Under the pieces are notes generated by a model. It saw nothing but the letters and a program-made list of their open reading frames with translations, was not told the DNA's origin and made no database searches. A program made the position numbers and the translations under genes. Positions 1 to 8,000 of a stretch of DNA of 64,000 nt are shown here, one piece after another (positions within the stretch are counted from its first letter, which is position 1; every line of letters begins with the position of its first letter). Where the stretch lies: assembly GCA_002331335.1 (NCBI GenBank), contig DCZO01000020.1:1-64000 (forward strand), given 5' to 3'. This stretch comes from Nitrospira sp. UBA2082. Lineage in GTDB: Bacteria > Nitrospirota > Nitrospiria > Nitrospirales > Nitrospiraceae.

Positions 1-7
1 AAGAAAG

Positions 8-357
8 GGGGGCGACCGGTTTCGACGGGGATACTGAGGTCACTGTCGCATGTCGAGCTCTCGGGAACTCGTAAAAGTCCGAGAAAACGCAACTGCCAAT
101 CAAGAACTGGCACTCGCAGCCTAATTTAGGCTGAGACGTCGTTCCATCTGAGGCCCGCGGGGGTGGAACGGCGCGATGCAGCGGGCTGGTCCCAGGCCGG
201 TGCTCAGCGGCCGAGGACGAGACTATTCTGGGCTAGCGGCTGTTCTAAGCCTGCCGATGGGCGTGGACGGCTGCGAAACTCAAACTATCGGCTACACATG
301 TAGACGCAGTGCACTGACGATCTTCGGACAGGGGTTCAACTCCCCTCGCCTCCACCA
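8..357 (+). ncRNA. ssrA: Transfer-messenger RNA (tmRNA)
   Basis: Rescues ribosomes stalled on broken mRNA and tags the nascent protein for proteolysis. The 5' end GGGGGCG (8-14) pairs with CGCCTCC (347-353) to form the tRNA-like acceptor stem, followed by A and a genomically encoded CCA (355-357). The T-arm sequence ggttcaact precedes it. The tag frame runs at about 83-124 and reads ENATANQELALAA before TAA at 122-124, preceded by the charged Ala; the LALAA end is the usual ClpXP-type degron. One-piece architecture. The exact resume codon (GAA at 83 or GCA at 89) is inferred from the E. coli layout. Confidence 0.97.
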
Positions 358-365
358 TTCGACTC

Positions 366-395
366 GCGGGTTGTGATCTTGGCAGCACAACCCGC
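366..395 (+). terminator. Hairpin downstream of tmRNA
   Basis: A perfect 10-bp stem (GCGGGTTGTG, 366-375, with CACAACCCGC, 386-395) encloses a 10-nt loop nine bases after the tmRNA 3' end. No T-run follows, so this may be a processing or weak termination structure rather than a classical intrinsic terminator. Confidence 0.55.
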
Positions 396-481
396 TCGCT
401 CATGGCAGGCCATAGGCTCTCCGCTAGACTCCTTCGTACGAGTCGAATGGTGTCCCGAGCTTGTCGAGGGGCATTCCCCCT

Positions 482-760
482 ATGTGCCATGTGTATATTC
501 TCTGCTGCGTCGATGGCAGTTATTACGTCGGGTGGACACAAAACCTTCGTGATCGTGTGCGCACCCACAACGAGGGGCGAGGCTCTACGTACACACTCAA
601 ACGGCGGCCCGTCCGTCTGGTGTACTCGGAAACCGTTCGCTCTGAAGCGGAAGCGATTCGACGGGAGAGTCAACTCAAGCGCTGGAGTGCGGCGAAGAAG
701 GAAAGTCTCATCATGGGTGACATCCAGAAGCTCAAACGCCTGAGCAAACCGCGTTCCTAG
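482..760 (+). CDS. GIY-YIG nuclease superfamily protein (UPF0213-like)
   Basis: A 92-residue single-domain protein. It opens MCHVYILCCVDGSYYVGWT, with the two beta strands carrying the YIL and YVG versions of the GIY and YIG motifs. It continues with an Arg in NLRDRVRTHNEGRG, and has a conserved Glu in RRESQLKRW. Stand-alone GIY-YIG proteins of this size are widespread; their cellular role is mostly unknown, though the fold belongs to Mg-dependent nucleases. An upstream ATG at 461 exists, but family members start at MxxVYIL, and a GAGGGG lies 12 bases before 482. It sits directly behind tmRNA, a common integration hot spot, but no integrase or att repeat is visible. Confidence 0.85.
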   Translation: MCHVYILCCVDGSYYVGWTQNLRDRVRTHNEGRGSTYTLKRRPVRLVYSETVRSEAEAIRRESQLKRWSAAKKESLIMGDIQKLKRLSKPRS

Positions 761-1007
761 CGATCCCAACATTTTATTATTGCCGCTGGATAACGCTTCC
801 AGGTCAATTCTTTTCGTGACCCGTATTTCGGTCGTACCACCCGCTCTTTATCGCTGTATCGTGATTGTGGGCGCCGGATAAAACCCTCCGGCGCTTCTAA
901 CTCTGATACCTCGTTTGCGCGACCCCGCCTAAGATATGCGCGGGGATATTTCACTTCCTCCAGTGAATGTGATCGCACGTCGTGCGTACCGGCGGCTCAC
1001 CTCACCG
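761..1007. other. Intergenic region with a GC-rich hairpin
   Basis: No convincing gene. It holds a perfect 7-bp hairpin, GCGCCGG (871-877) with CCGGCGC (888-894), around a 10-base A-rich loop. It lies between the ends of two convergent genes and could act as a terminator for either strand, though no long T-run follows on either side. A 73-codon minus-strand open frame here has no recognisable features and I do not call it. Confidence 0.45.
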
Positions 1008-2558
1008 TCAGTGTGCCTGTTCCCGAGGACCTTCTCCGCCGATCAGCAGATCATACGGCGCGAAATCGTCGGTCAGTACTATCCCTGGAGGCCACGGGTC
1101 CGTCCGCCGCGTGCTCAGCAACGCGAGTGTTTCGATCGGCAACTGCCGGTTCATCGCTGTCTCGGTGACTTTTCTGAGGAGATCCTCCGCCGACGCAGTT
1201 TCGATTGGACGACCTCCAAAGAAGATCAGATTTCTGGCCTGACTCATGTCAGTTTTCCAGGGGCTTTCAATGGGAAAGGTTTGAATGACCGGAAACGCAC
1301 GTGTCATGGTCTGTACCACCGCCGAGGCCCTGGCGAGATCTCCTTCCCTTCCGGACGATGCCAGATTCACCGCCACGACACCATCCGGATTCAAATGCTC
1401 ACGCACGAGCGAGAAGAATTCCACGGTCGTCAAATGAAATGGAATCATGTCGCGCGCAAACGCGTCGATCCACATGACGTCGTAGGTGTGATCCGTTCCG
1501 TTGAGGAAGGCGCGCCCGTCTTTGACCGAAACATGGTGAGTGGCTGGGGGGTGATAGTCGAAGAAGTCTTCCGCCATCCGAACCACCGCCGGGTCGAACT
1601 CCACAATATCCAGTTCCAGCTCAGGTCGAAACTGGGCCAGCCACTTGGCCAGCGAACCCCCGCCATGGCCGAGAATCAACCCGCGCTTCGGTTCGGTTAC
1701 CAGTGCCAATGATGACACCATCATCTGGCTATAGGGCAGAAACAGTGCAAGAGGGTCGGCTTTCCACATCGTGGCATGAAACGTCCGGTCCAACACCAGA
1801 TACCGGAACAATTGATCGTCACGAATGCGGATTTGCTGGTAGGGGCTGTCTTCCTGATAGACCGGCTGGTTCAACCGCTGAAGCGGATGCAGCGCCACGG
1901 CTCCCAGTCCTACGGAGCACACGATGACCGCTGCTAGGGCCAAGGGGCGAACCGATGTTCCTTTCAACAGCCACAGAATGGCAAGCCCGACTTGGATGCC
2001 GCCGAGCCAGGCGACCAACGACTGGCTGCCGATCCAGGAGAGGAGAAAAAATGCTGTCCCCCATGTTCCCGCCAGACTACCGACTGTCGAAAGGGCAATC
2101 ATGCGTCCTGCGTGAAATCCCACGTGTTCCATATCCGCCACGGCCAGCCGAAGCATGGCCGGCAGCACCCCGCTCAATCCGAAGGCCGGCGGCGCAAGGA
2201 GCATGGTGGCGGCGAGACAGGGCCCCCAGCGAGGGTCTTGCGTGAACTTTTCGATTTCGAACAGGATAGGCTGGTTACTCCAGGCAATCAGAAAGGTCCA
2301 ACCGCCCGAGAACAGGAGCAAGCCGGCTAAGACCCTTCCGCCTGAGTAACGATCCGAGAGCCAGCCGCCGAAGGCGTACCCGCTGCTCATCGCGGCCAGG
2401 ATCACTCCGATCAGCGCCCCCCAGACGTACAAGGAATTGCCGAATACCGGAGCCAACAGACGGCTCCCCAAGATTTCCAACGCCATCACGATGGCTCCCG
2501 TCACGAAGGCGGTGGAGAGCAGAAACCAACGGGGGATTCGTATCGGGTTATGAGCCAT
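1008..2558 (-). CDS. Membrane-embedded spermidine-synthase-like protein
   Basis: 516 residues. The N-terminal half is a set of about seven hydrophobic segments beginning WFLLSTAFVTGAIVMALEILGSRLLAP, typical of fused MFS/spermidine synthase-like proteins. The C-terminal half (about residues 280-500) is a class I methyltransferase-like fold with the motif GHGGGSLAKWLAQ and then the acidic pairs DIVEFDPAVV and VKDGRAFLN, as in polyamine aminopropyltransferases. True spermidine synthase activity is doubtful: family members with membrane domains mostly have unknown substrates. Stand-alone gene, convergent to the upstream small gene and divergent from the UDP-glucose dehydrogenase gene. Confidence 0.8.
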   Translation of the reverse strand: MAHNPIRIPRWFLLSTAFVTGAIVMALEILGSRLLAPVFGNSLYVWGALIGVILAAMSSGYAFGGWLSDRYSGGRVLAGLLLFSGGWTFLIAWSNQPILFEIEKFTQDPRWGPCLAATMLLAPPAFGLSGVLPAMLRLAVADMEHVGFHAGRMIALSTVGSLAGTWGTAFFLLSWIGSQSLVAWLGGIQVGLAILWLLKGTSVRPLALAAVIVCSVGLGAVALHPLQRLNQPVYQEDSPYQQIRIRDDQLFRYLVLDRTFHATMWKADPLALFLPYSQMMVSSLALVTEPKRGLILGHGGGSLAKWLAQFRPELELDIVEFDPAVVRMAEDFFDYHPPATHHVSVKDGRAFLNGTDHTYDVMWIDAFARDMIPFHLTTVEFFSLVREHLNPDGVVAVNLASSGREGDLARASAVVQTMTRAFPVIQTFPIESPWKTDMSQARNLIFFGGRPIETASAEDLLRKVTETAMNRQLPIETLALLSTRRTDPWPPGIVLTDDFAPYDLLIGGEGPREQAH

Positions 2559-2726
2559 GGACCGGAGGCAATCGTCGCATTAAGAGGGTGGAAGTAATGC
2601 CGAGCACGTCTCCCGCAAGCGTGACGTTCAGGTGTTCAAAAGGGAGCCGGATTCTACTCAACGGATTTTCACGGAGTCAATGAATCGATAGGTGATGGAG
2701 TGCGTTGGATCAAATGGCTCGGATGA

Positions 2727-2755
2727 TTGCCGGAGCCTCCCCCCGTTGCTATACT
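2727..2755 (+). promoter_or_regulatory. Sigma-70-type promoter of UDP-glucose dehydrogenase gene
   Basis: TTGCCG (2727-2732) and TATACT (2750-2755) are separated by exactly 17 bp, 36 bases before the chosen start at 2792. The match to the -35/-10 consensus is good, and the predicted transcript would have a leader of about 30 nt carrying the AGAGGGAG ribosome-binding site. Confidence 0.65.
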
Positions 2756-2791
2756 TCATCGGATCGAGGAACCCTAGAGGGAGATCAGCAT

Positions 2792-4117
2792 ATGCATATC
2801 AGTGTCATCGGCACAGGTTACGTCGGGCTTGTCACGGGCGCGTGCTTCGCCGAGTTCGGCGTGAACGTCACCTGCATGGACAGCGACGCCCGACGAGTGG
2901 CCTCGCTGGAAAAAGGCGACGTCCCGTTCTATGAGCCAGGCATCAAAGAGTTGGTCGCCAAAGGATTGCGGGAGAATCGACTCCGCTTTACAACCGACAT
3001 CGCCAAAGCGGTCGATGAAGCGCTGGTCCTGTTCATCGCTGTCGGCACCCCTCCCCGTGGAGACGGGTCCGCGGATCTGTCCTACGTCGAGGAAGTTGGC
3101 CGGGGGATCGGCCGCAGTATGACGGGCTACAAGGTCATCGTCACCAAGTCAACTGTGCCAGTGGGAACCGGACACAAGCTTCGTGAGGTCATCAAACAAA
3201 CGCAGAAAGAACCGATCCGGTTCGACGTGGTATCCAATCCCGAGTTTCTGCGGGAGGGGTCGGCCATCGAAGATTTCATGCGACCGAATCGCGTCGTGCT
3301 TGGTGCGGACAGCGACCAGGCCATCGCCATTCTGAAGGATTTGTATCGTCCGCTCTATCTCATCGAGACCCCGATCGTGGTGACCGATGTGCCGACGGCA
3401 GAGTTGATCAAGTATGCCTCCAATGCGTTTCTGGCGACGAAGATTTCCTTCATCAATGAGATTGCCAATCTCTGCGAGAAGGTCGGCGCGAATGTCCAAA
3501 TGGTCGCGAAGGGCATGGGACTCGATCATCGCATAGGGTCCAAGTTTCTCCACGCAGGGCCCGGGTTCGGAGGCTCATGCTTTCCCAAGGACTTAGCCGC
3601 GCTCATTCAAACGGGTGAGCGCCATGGCCAGCCGATGAAGATTGCCTCTGCCGCGTCGAAAGTGAATGAAGAACAGCGGAAACGGATGGTGACAAAAATC
3701 CGCGAAGCGCTCGGGGGGCTCAAGGGGAAGACGGTCGGAATGCTGGGCCTCTCGTTCAAGCCGAACACGAACGATCTACGGGAAGCGCCGGCGCTGGTGA
3801 TCGGGGAGGAACTCTCGGCGGAAGGGGCGGCCATCAGAGCCTACGATCCTGAAGCACTTGAAGAAGCGTGCCGAGTGCTGCCTGCTGTGCAGGCTTGCCG
3901 GGATGCCTATCATGCAGCGGAGGGCGCGGATGCCCTGATTATTATGACCGAGTGGAACTTATTCCGGAATTTGGAGTTCGAGAAGCTGAAAGCCGTGATG
4001 AAAAGCCCGGTGTTGCTGGACTTGCGCAATATCTACGATCCTGCACGCGTCGCTGCCGCGGGTTTCACATACATCTCGGTCGGGCGCCAGGCGCAGGGGC
4101 CCACCGCCAAGGCCTGA
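2792..4117 (+). CDS. ugd: UDP-glucose 6-dehydrogenase
   Basis: Oxidises UDP-glucose to UDP-glucuronate with two NAD+, feeding capsule, LPS and exopolysaccharide synthesis in the cytoplasm. 441 residues. The N-terminal Rossmann motif is MHISVIGTGYVGLVTGACFAE. The catalytic cysteine is in GFGGSCFPKDL, the family signature, and EFLREGSAIEDF and the C-terminal UDP-binding domain (GLSFKPNTNDLREAP) are also present. ATG at 2792 was chosen over an upstream in-frame ATG because it matches the family N-terminus and follows AGAGGGAG by about eight bases. The UDP-glucuronate epimerase encoded near 50136-51158 uses its product. Confidence 0.95.
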   Translation: MHISVIGTGYVGLVTGACFAEFGVNVTCMDSDARRVASLEKGDVPFYEPGIKELVAKGLRENRLRFTTDIAKAVDEALVLFIAVGTPPRGDGSADLSYVEEVGRGIGRSMTGYKVIVTKSTVPVGTGHKLREVIKQTQKEPIRFDVVSNPEFLREGSAIEDFMRPNRVVLGADSDQAIAILKDLYRPLYLIETPIVVTDVPTAELIKYASNAFLATKISFINEIANLCEKVGANVQMVAKGMGLDHRIGSKFLHAGPGFGGSCFPKDLAALIQTGERHGQPMKIASAASKVNEEQRKRMVTKIREALGGLKGKTVGMLGLSFKPNTNDLREAPALVIGEELSAEGAAIRAYDPEALEEACRVLPAVQACRDAYHAAEGADALIIMTEWNLFRNLEFEKLKAVMKSPVLLDLRNIYDPARVAAAGFTYISVGRQAQGPTAKA

Positions 4118-4121
4118 GCTT

Positions 4122-4829
4122 CTAGGCCAGGCGGGGCAGGACCGTCGCTGTCTCTTCCTTCGTTTTCGGCTTATATCCCATCCGGTCCAGGACTTTCAGA
4201 ATTCTGGTTTTCAGCCGATCGTCGGCGTCGGTGAGCGCGGTCGCAAGCGGTTCGACGGCCGGTTTACCGATCTTTCGGATGATCTCCGTGGCGGATTGCC
4301 TGATCTCATCTTCCTCCGAAACCAGCAAGGGAATCAGCGAAGGAACGGATACCCCGCCGAGCTTGATCAGCGAATCGTAGGCGCGTTGCCGCACGTCGCC
4401 GACCTCGTCCGTCAGCGCGTTGACCAGCGGATCGACGGCCCGCTGATCTTTCAACTCGCCCAAGACTTCCGCCGCATACTTGCGATTCAACCAGTGAGGA
4501 TCTTTGAGATCCAGCAGCATTGCGTCAGCTTTGGCTGCATTCGGATCTTTGGCGCGGATTCTGAAACTCTTGGCGATGCGTTTCCCGCCTTCTTCCACGA
4601 CACGGATGGTTGCGCCGTCCCCCGCTTTGAGTTTCTTGAGATCTTCCAGTGCCTCATCCGCCACGTCCAGCACGACTGTCTTGCCGTCGTAGGCCAGCAG
4701 TTCGACCTCCAGTTGCTTGGCCTCCGGATTGACCGCCACCACCCGTTCCGTCACGAGGTTGAATCCGTCCTTCTTCTCTCCGCCCTTGAGACCGATTTGA
4801 ATCAACTTCACCGGAGCATCATCTGCCAT
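4122..4829 (-). CDS. HEAT-repeat protein with an N-terminal beta-rich domain
   Basis: 235 residues. The first ~90 residues form a non-repeat domain (ERVVAVNPEAKQLEVELLAYDGKTVVLDV) that reads like a small beta-barrel; the rest holds about four HEAT units, such as VDPLVNALTDEVGDVRQRAYDSL. HEAT arrays are protein-binding scaffolds, and the partner is unknown. It is the last gene of a run of four HEAT genes on the minus strand, 33 bp behind the preceding one, and ends four bases from the convergent ugd stop. It is the only one of the four with an extra domain. Confidence 0.75.
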   Translation of the reverse strand: MADDAPVKLIQIGLKGGEKKDGFNLVTERVVAVNPEAKQLEVELLAYDGKTVVLDVADEALEDLKKLKAGDGATIRVVEEGGKRIAKSFRIRAKDPNAAKADAMLLDLKDPHWLNRKYAAEVLGELKDQRAVDPLVNALTDEVGDVRQRAYDSLIKLGGVSVPSLIPLLVSEEDEIRQSATEIIRKIGKPAVEPLATALTDADDRLKTRILKVLDRMGYKPKTKEETATVLPRLA

Positions 4830-4862
4830 GACTGTATCCTTCTCTGTGTTGAGGGTGAATCG

Positions 4863-5627
4863 TTATGTCGCGGGCGTCCAACCGAGGCTGGCCAGCACGG
4901 CTTCAACGGTTTCTTGCACCATCGTATTCTCGTCTTCCAGCAGCGGCAACAGGGGTTGAATCGCCTCGGCTGCGCCGAGCCGGGCGAGCGATTCGGCGGC
5001 ATTGCGCCGAACCAGCCAGTCTTCGTCTTTCAGCGACTCGATCAGAGGGCCGATGCCGCGCCGATCACCGATCCGTCCCAACGCGTCCGCGGCATGGCGG
5101 CGGACCATCCAATTGGCGCCCAGCAGCCCGTCGATGAGCGCCTCGACCGCCCGAACGTCGCCGACTTTCTTGAGCACGCGCGCGACATCCTCCCGCACCG
5201 TGCTGTCTCCAAGCGCGTCGATCAATCCAGGGACGGCACGGGAGTCGCCGATCCGCTCCAGCGCCCAGACCGCCGCCGTCCGCACGGCGCCATCCCTGTC
5301 TTTCAGCGCGGCGACCAGTGGCTCGACTGCGCGCGGATCTCTGAGTTTCCCGAGCGCTGAGGCGGCTTGTTCCCTGACCGCCCATTCGTCGTCCCGCAGG
5401 GCGTCGAGCATGACCTCCACCACCGCCGGTCCGATCTGCACCACGGCGCTGGTCGCGGCTTCCCGAATCACCGCGTCTTCGTCCGCCATCAGTCCGATCA
5501 GCCGGGGAATCGCATCCGTGCCTGTCTGGCCCAGGCTGGCAATTGCGTGATCCCGCAAGGCGTCGTTCTCATCCCGCAAGGCGGAAATCAGTTGATCAAT
5601 CCGATCGGATGCCGTGTCGTCACTCAT
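4863..5627 (-). CDS. HEAT-repeat protein
   Basis: 254 residues made almost wholly of about eight HEAT units with a period close to 31 residues. Each carries the DxxxVRxxAAxALG consensus and an RAVxPLxxAL helix (for example DEWAVREQAASALGKLRDPRAVEPLVAAL). This PBS-lyase-like subtype occurs in phycobilin lyases, but also in many proteins with no pigment role. No signal peptide or catalytic motif. Its start overlaps the stop of the preceding HEAT gene by eight bases, implying translational coupling. Confidence 0.8.
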   Translation of the reverse strand: MSDDTASDRIDQLISALRDENDALRDHAIASLGQTGTDAIPRLIGLMADEDAVIREAATSAVVQIGPAVVEVMLDALRDDEWAVREQAASALGKLRDPRAVEPLVAALKDRDGAVRTAAVWALERIGDSRAVPGLIDALGDSTVREDVARVLKKVGDVRAVEALIDGLLGANWMVRRHAADALGRIGDRRGIGPLIESLKDEDWLVRRNAAESLARLGAAEAIQPLLPLLEDENTMVQETVEAVLASLGWTPAT

Positions 5628-6720
5628 GCCGGTCCGTTCCTTCCTGGGCGTGGAGTGCCGCTCCGGCCAGGGCGTCCAGTTTATCAGCGATGAGGCCCGC
5701 GTTGTAAGCCACCAACCCGTCGCGATCTCCCCTCAATCGGTCGAACAGATCCTTGTGCGGCCGCAGCACTTCCACGTCCTTGATCTTGGCCAGCGCCTCC
5801 ATCGCATAGACACGCAACGGACGGATCGGAATCGATTCCAAATACAACTGGGTGGGGCGGGCGTCACCGATCAAGCCCAGCGCCTTGATCGCCAGTTCTT
5901 TGACCCCGGTGTCTTTGTCATGCGCCAGCCGTTTCATCAGCGGATCTACGGCGCGCACGTCCGCAATCTTCCCCAACAAGTCCGCCGCGGCCTCGCGCAC
6001 CAGCCAATCATCATCTTCCAGATATTCGATCAGAATTTCCACGCTGGGTCTTCCGATGCCGAGGAGACTGATGACGGTTGCCATGCGGGCTTCTTCCCGT
6101 TCGCTGGCCCCTTCGACGGCGCGAAGAGCGTTGAACATCTCGTCGATCCGCTCGCGGATGGCGCCGAGCTTTTTCAACGTCCCGACGGACATGTCTCGAA
6201 CGGCCGGCTGTCCCATCGCCTCAATGAATGCGTCGATGGAACGCGGGTCCAACAGCTGATCGAGCATCGACGCTGCTGTGATCTGCCTGTCCGGGTCCGG
6301 GTGTTTCAACATGGCGCAGAGAGGGATGACGGCGGTTGGAATGGCGCCGATCAGGTGCGTCAAGAGTTGCTTGGATGCACCTTCTTGGGTTGTGGGAAGC
6401 AAGGCAACCAGTGCCGAGGCCGTATCTGTATCGAGTACACCCGCCATCTGTTCCAAGGCCGTGGCACCGGCTTTGCGGACGGCCTCGTCCTCGTGTTCGA
6501 GCAAGCCGACCAACGCCACGCCCGCATGCGGGTCCCTGATTCGGGCCAGCATCGCCGCCGCTTCTTTCTTGAGGTCCGATGGGCCGGCACGGACCGCCTC
6601 GATCAGCGCCTGCACGGCGCGAGGTCCGCCGGCCACACAGGCGGCAGTGGCCCGCATCCGGCGCCAATCCTCCTCATGGATCAGTTCAGAAACCAACGTT
6701 TCGATCGATTCTTTCGGCAT
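5620..6720 (-). CDS. HEAT-repeat protein
   Basis: 366 residues of HEAT repeats beginning MPKESIETLVSELIHEEDWRRMRATAACV. The repeats are more divergent in the middle (for example KQLLTHLIGAIPTAVIPLCAML), and a stronger block follows near residues 230-300 (YLEDDDWLVREAAADLLGKIADVRAVDPLMKRL). Cytoplasmic by the absence of a signal peptide. Second gene of the four-gene HEAT unit: 38 bp downstream of the gene starting at 7844 and overlapping the next gene by eight bases. Function unknown; a scaffold or adaptor is the default reading. Confidence 0.78.
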   Translation of the reverse strand: MPKESIETLVSELIHEEDWRRMRATAACVAGGPRAVQALIEAVRAGPSDLKKEAAAMLARIRDPHAGVALVGLLEHEDEAVRKAGATALEQMAGVLDTDTASALVALLPTTQEGASKQLLTHLIGAIPTAVIPLCAMLKHPDPDRQITAASMLDQLLDPRSIDAFIEAMGQPAVRDMSVGTLKKLGAIRERIDEMFNALRAVEGASEREEARMATVISLLGIGRPSVEILIEYLEDDDWLVREAAADLLGKIADVRAVDPLMKRLAHDKDTGVKELAIKALGLIGDARPTQLYLESIPIRPLRVYAMEALAKIKDVEVLRPHKDLFDRLRGDRDGLVAYNAGLIADKLDALAGAALHAQEGTDRHE

Positions 6721-6758
6721 CGTCCGCCAACCCGCAACTCACAATCTACAAGTCATTC

Positions 6759-7844
6759 CTATTTCGAGTTCTTGCCTCTCCATCCGACGAGGGCGAGTGT
6801 TTCTTTCACATGGTAACGCAGATTGTCGTCTTGCGATGTGGTCAACAAGGGAAGCAGCCAGGGAATCACCTTTGCGCCGAATCGCGCCAGGGCTTCCGCC
6901 GCCTCCGCCCTTGTGACAGTGAACTCCAGCGCTCCCGTCAATGTCGGAAGCGCCGAATCATCGCCGATCAGACCCAAGGCGCGGACCGCGGAGGCTTGGG
7001 CAACTGTTTCCTCACTCCATGCGTCCCCGCAGCCTGCGACTGTCCGCGAGGTCGCCGGAGGATTGGTCCCTCGGACGACCTCGATCAACACGGGCACGGC
7101 CCGGCAATCACCAATGCGCCCCAACGCCTCCACGGCCAATGTCCGAAGCGCTGGCTCGTTCATCGCGGTGAACAGATATTCGACGGCGCGTGGGTCTCCG
7201 ATCAAGCCCAAAGCACGCACGGCATCTTCGCGAACGGCGGAGTCCGTGTCGTTGAACAGGGTCGTCAGTAGCGGCTGGACCGCCTCGTGCGAAGCGGTTT
7301 TCCCCAAGGCCTCCACGGCATGCAGGCGTACCAGCCAGTCCTGATGGGTCAATGATTCCAGAAGGGCAGGTATGGCGGATTCGCCGATTGCCGCCAACGC
7401 CAACGACACCTCTTCCCGAACCGCCTTGACCTTATCCTGCAGCAACGGCGCCAAAGCGCGAACCGAGCTGGAGTCTTTGATGCGCCCCAGGGCCTTAGCC
7501 GCATGCATGCGGACGATCCAATCCGGGCTGCGCAAGGCGTGTATGAGCTGATTCAGCACACGGGAATCTGCAATCGAGGACAGGACCGCCGAGGCCGCCT
7601 CTTGCACCGACAGTTCCGGATCGGTCAGGCACGCGCCCAGGACCATCACGGACGGCGACCCAATCGACCGTAAGGCGCCGATGGCCGCTTCACGCACGGA
7701 GCGATCCTGGTCCCGAAGCACCGACACCAACGGAGAGACCGCACGCGGATCCTTCAGTCCGCCCAGGAGGGTGGCAGCTTCCTCCCGAATGGCCCAATCG
7801 TCGTCCCGCAGGGCTGCAATGTGTTCGGCAACAGGATCACTCAT
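6759..7844 (-). CDS. HEAT-repeat protein
   Basis: 361 residues, about eleven HEAT units of ~31 residues (for example DDDWAIREEAATLLGGLKDPRAVSPLVSVL). A short interruption near residues 255-275 (VVRGTNPPATSRTVAGCGDAW) breaks the regular period. First gene of the four-gene HEAT unit. Its ATG lies 156 bp from the divergent secreted beta-propeller gene at 8001, so the unit's promoter must lie in that space. The four genes probably arose by duplication, since they share repeat consensus and strand; binding partners cannot be read from sequence. Confidence 0.78.
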   Translation of the reverse strand: MSDPVAEHIAALRDDDWAIREEAATLLGGLKDPRAVSPLVSVLRDQDRSVREAAIGALRSIGSPSVMVLGACLTDPELSVQEAASAVLSSIADSRVLNQLIHALRSPDWIVRMHAAKALGRIKDSSSVRALAPLLQDKVKAVREEVSLALAAIGESAIPALLESLTHQDWLVRLHAVEALGKTASHEAVQPLLTTLFNDTDSAVREDAVRALGLIGDPRAVEYLFTAMNEPALRTLAVEALGRIGDCRAVPVLIEVVRGTNPPATSRTVAGCGDAWSEETVAQASAVRALGLIGDDSALPTLTGALEFTVTRAEAAEALARFGAKVIPWLLPLLTTSQDDNLRYHVKETLALVGWRGKNSK

Positions 7845-8000
7845 GTCGGCACCATCCTTAACGGAGTCGATGACCCTAACACAGGGTTTTTTGCAGGGTC
7901 AACGCGGGGTGTGCCCACAAGCGCCCCTCTGGAAACAGGCCGCAAAAGAGTTCAATATGGACGACGATCTGGATTCAGTTCATCCATCTTGGAGGCCGTC

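Noticed and set aside
245..772. 175-codon minus-strand frame over the tmRNA 3' half and the GIY-YIG gene
   Set aside because: It overlies tmRNA and a real gene in the other direction; no domain is recognisable.
936..1712. 258-codon plus-strand frame opposite the spermidine-synthase-like gene
   Set aside because: Composition is that of an antisense shadow of a GC-rich gene.
5614..6816. 400-codon plus-strand frame across the HEAT genes
   Set aside because: Antisense to HEAT repeats; the apparent repetition is the mirror of those repeats.
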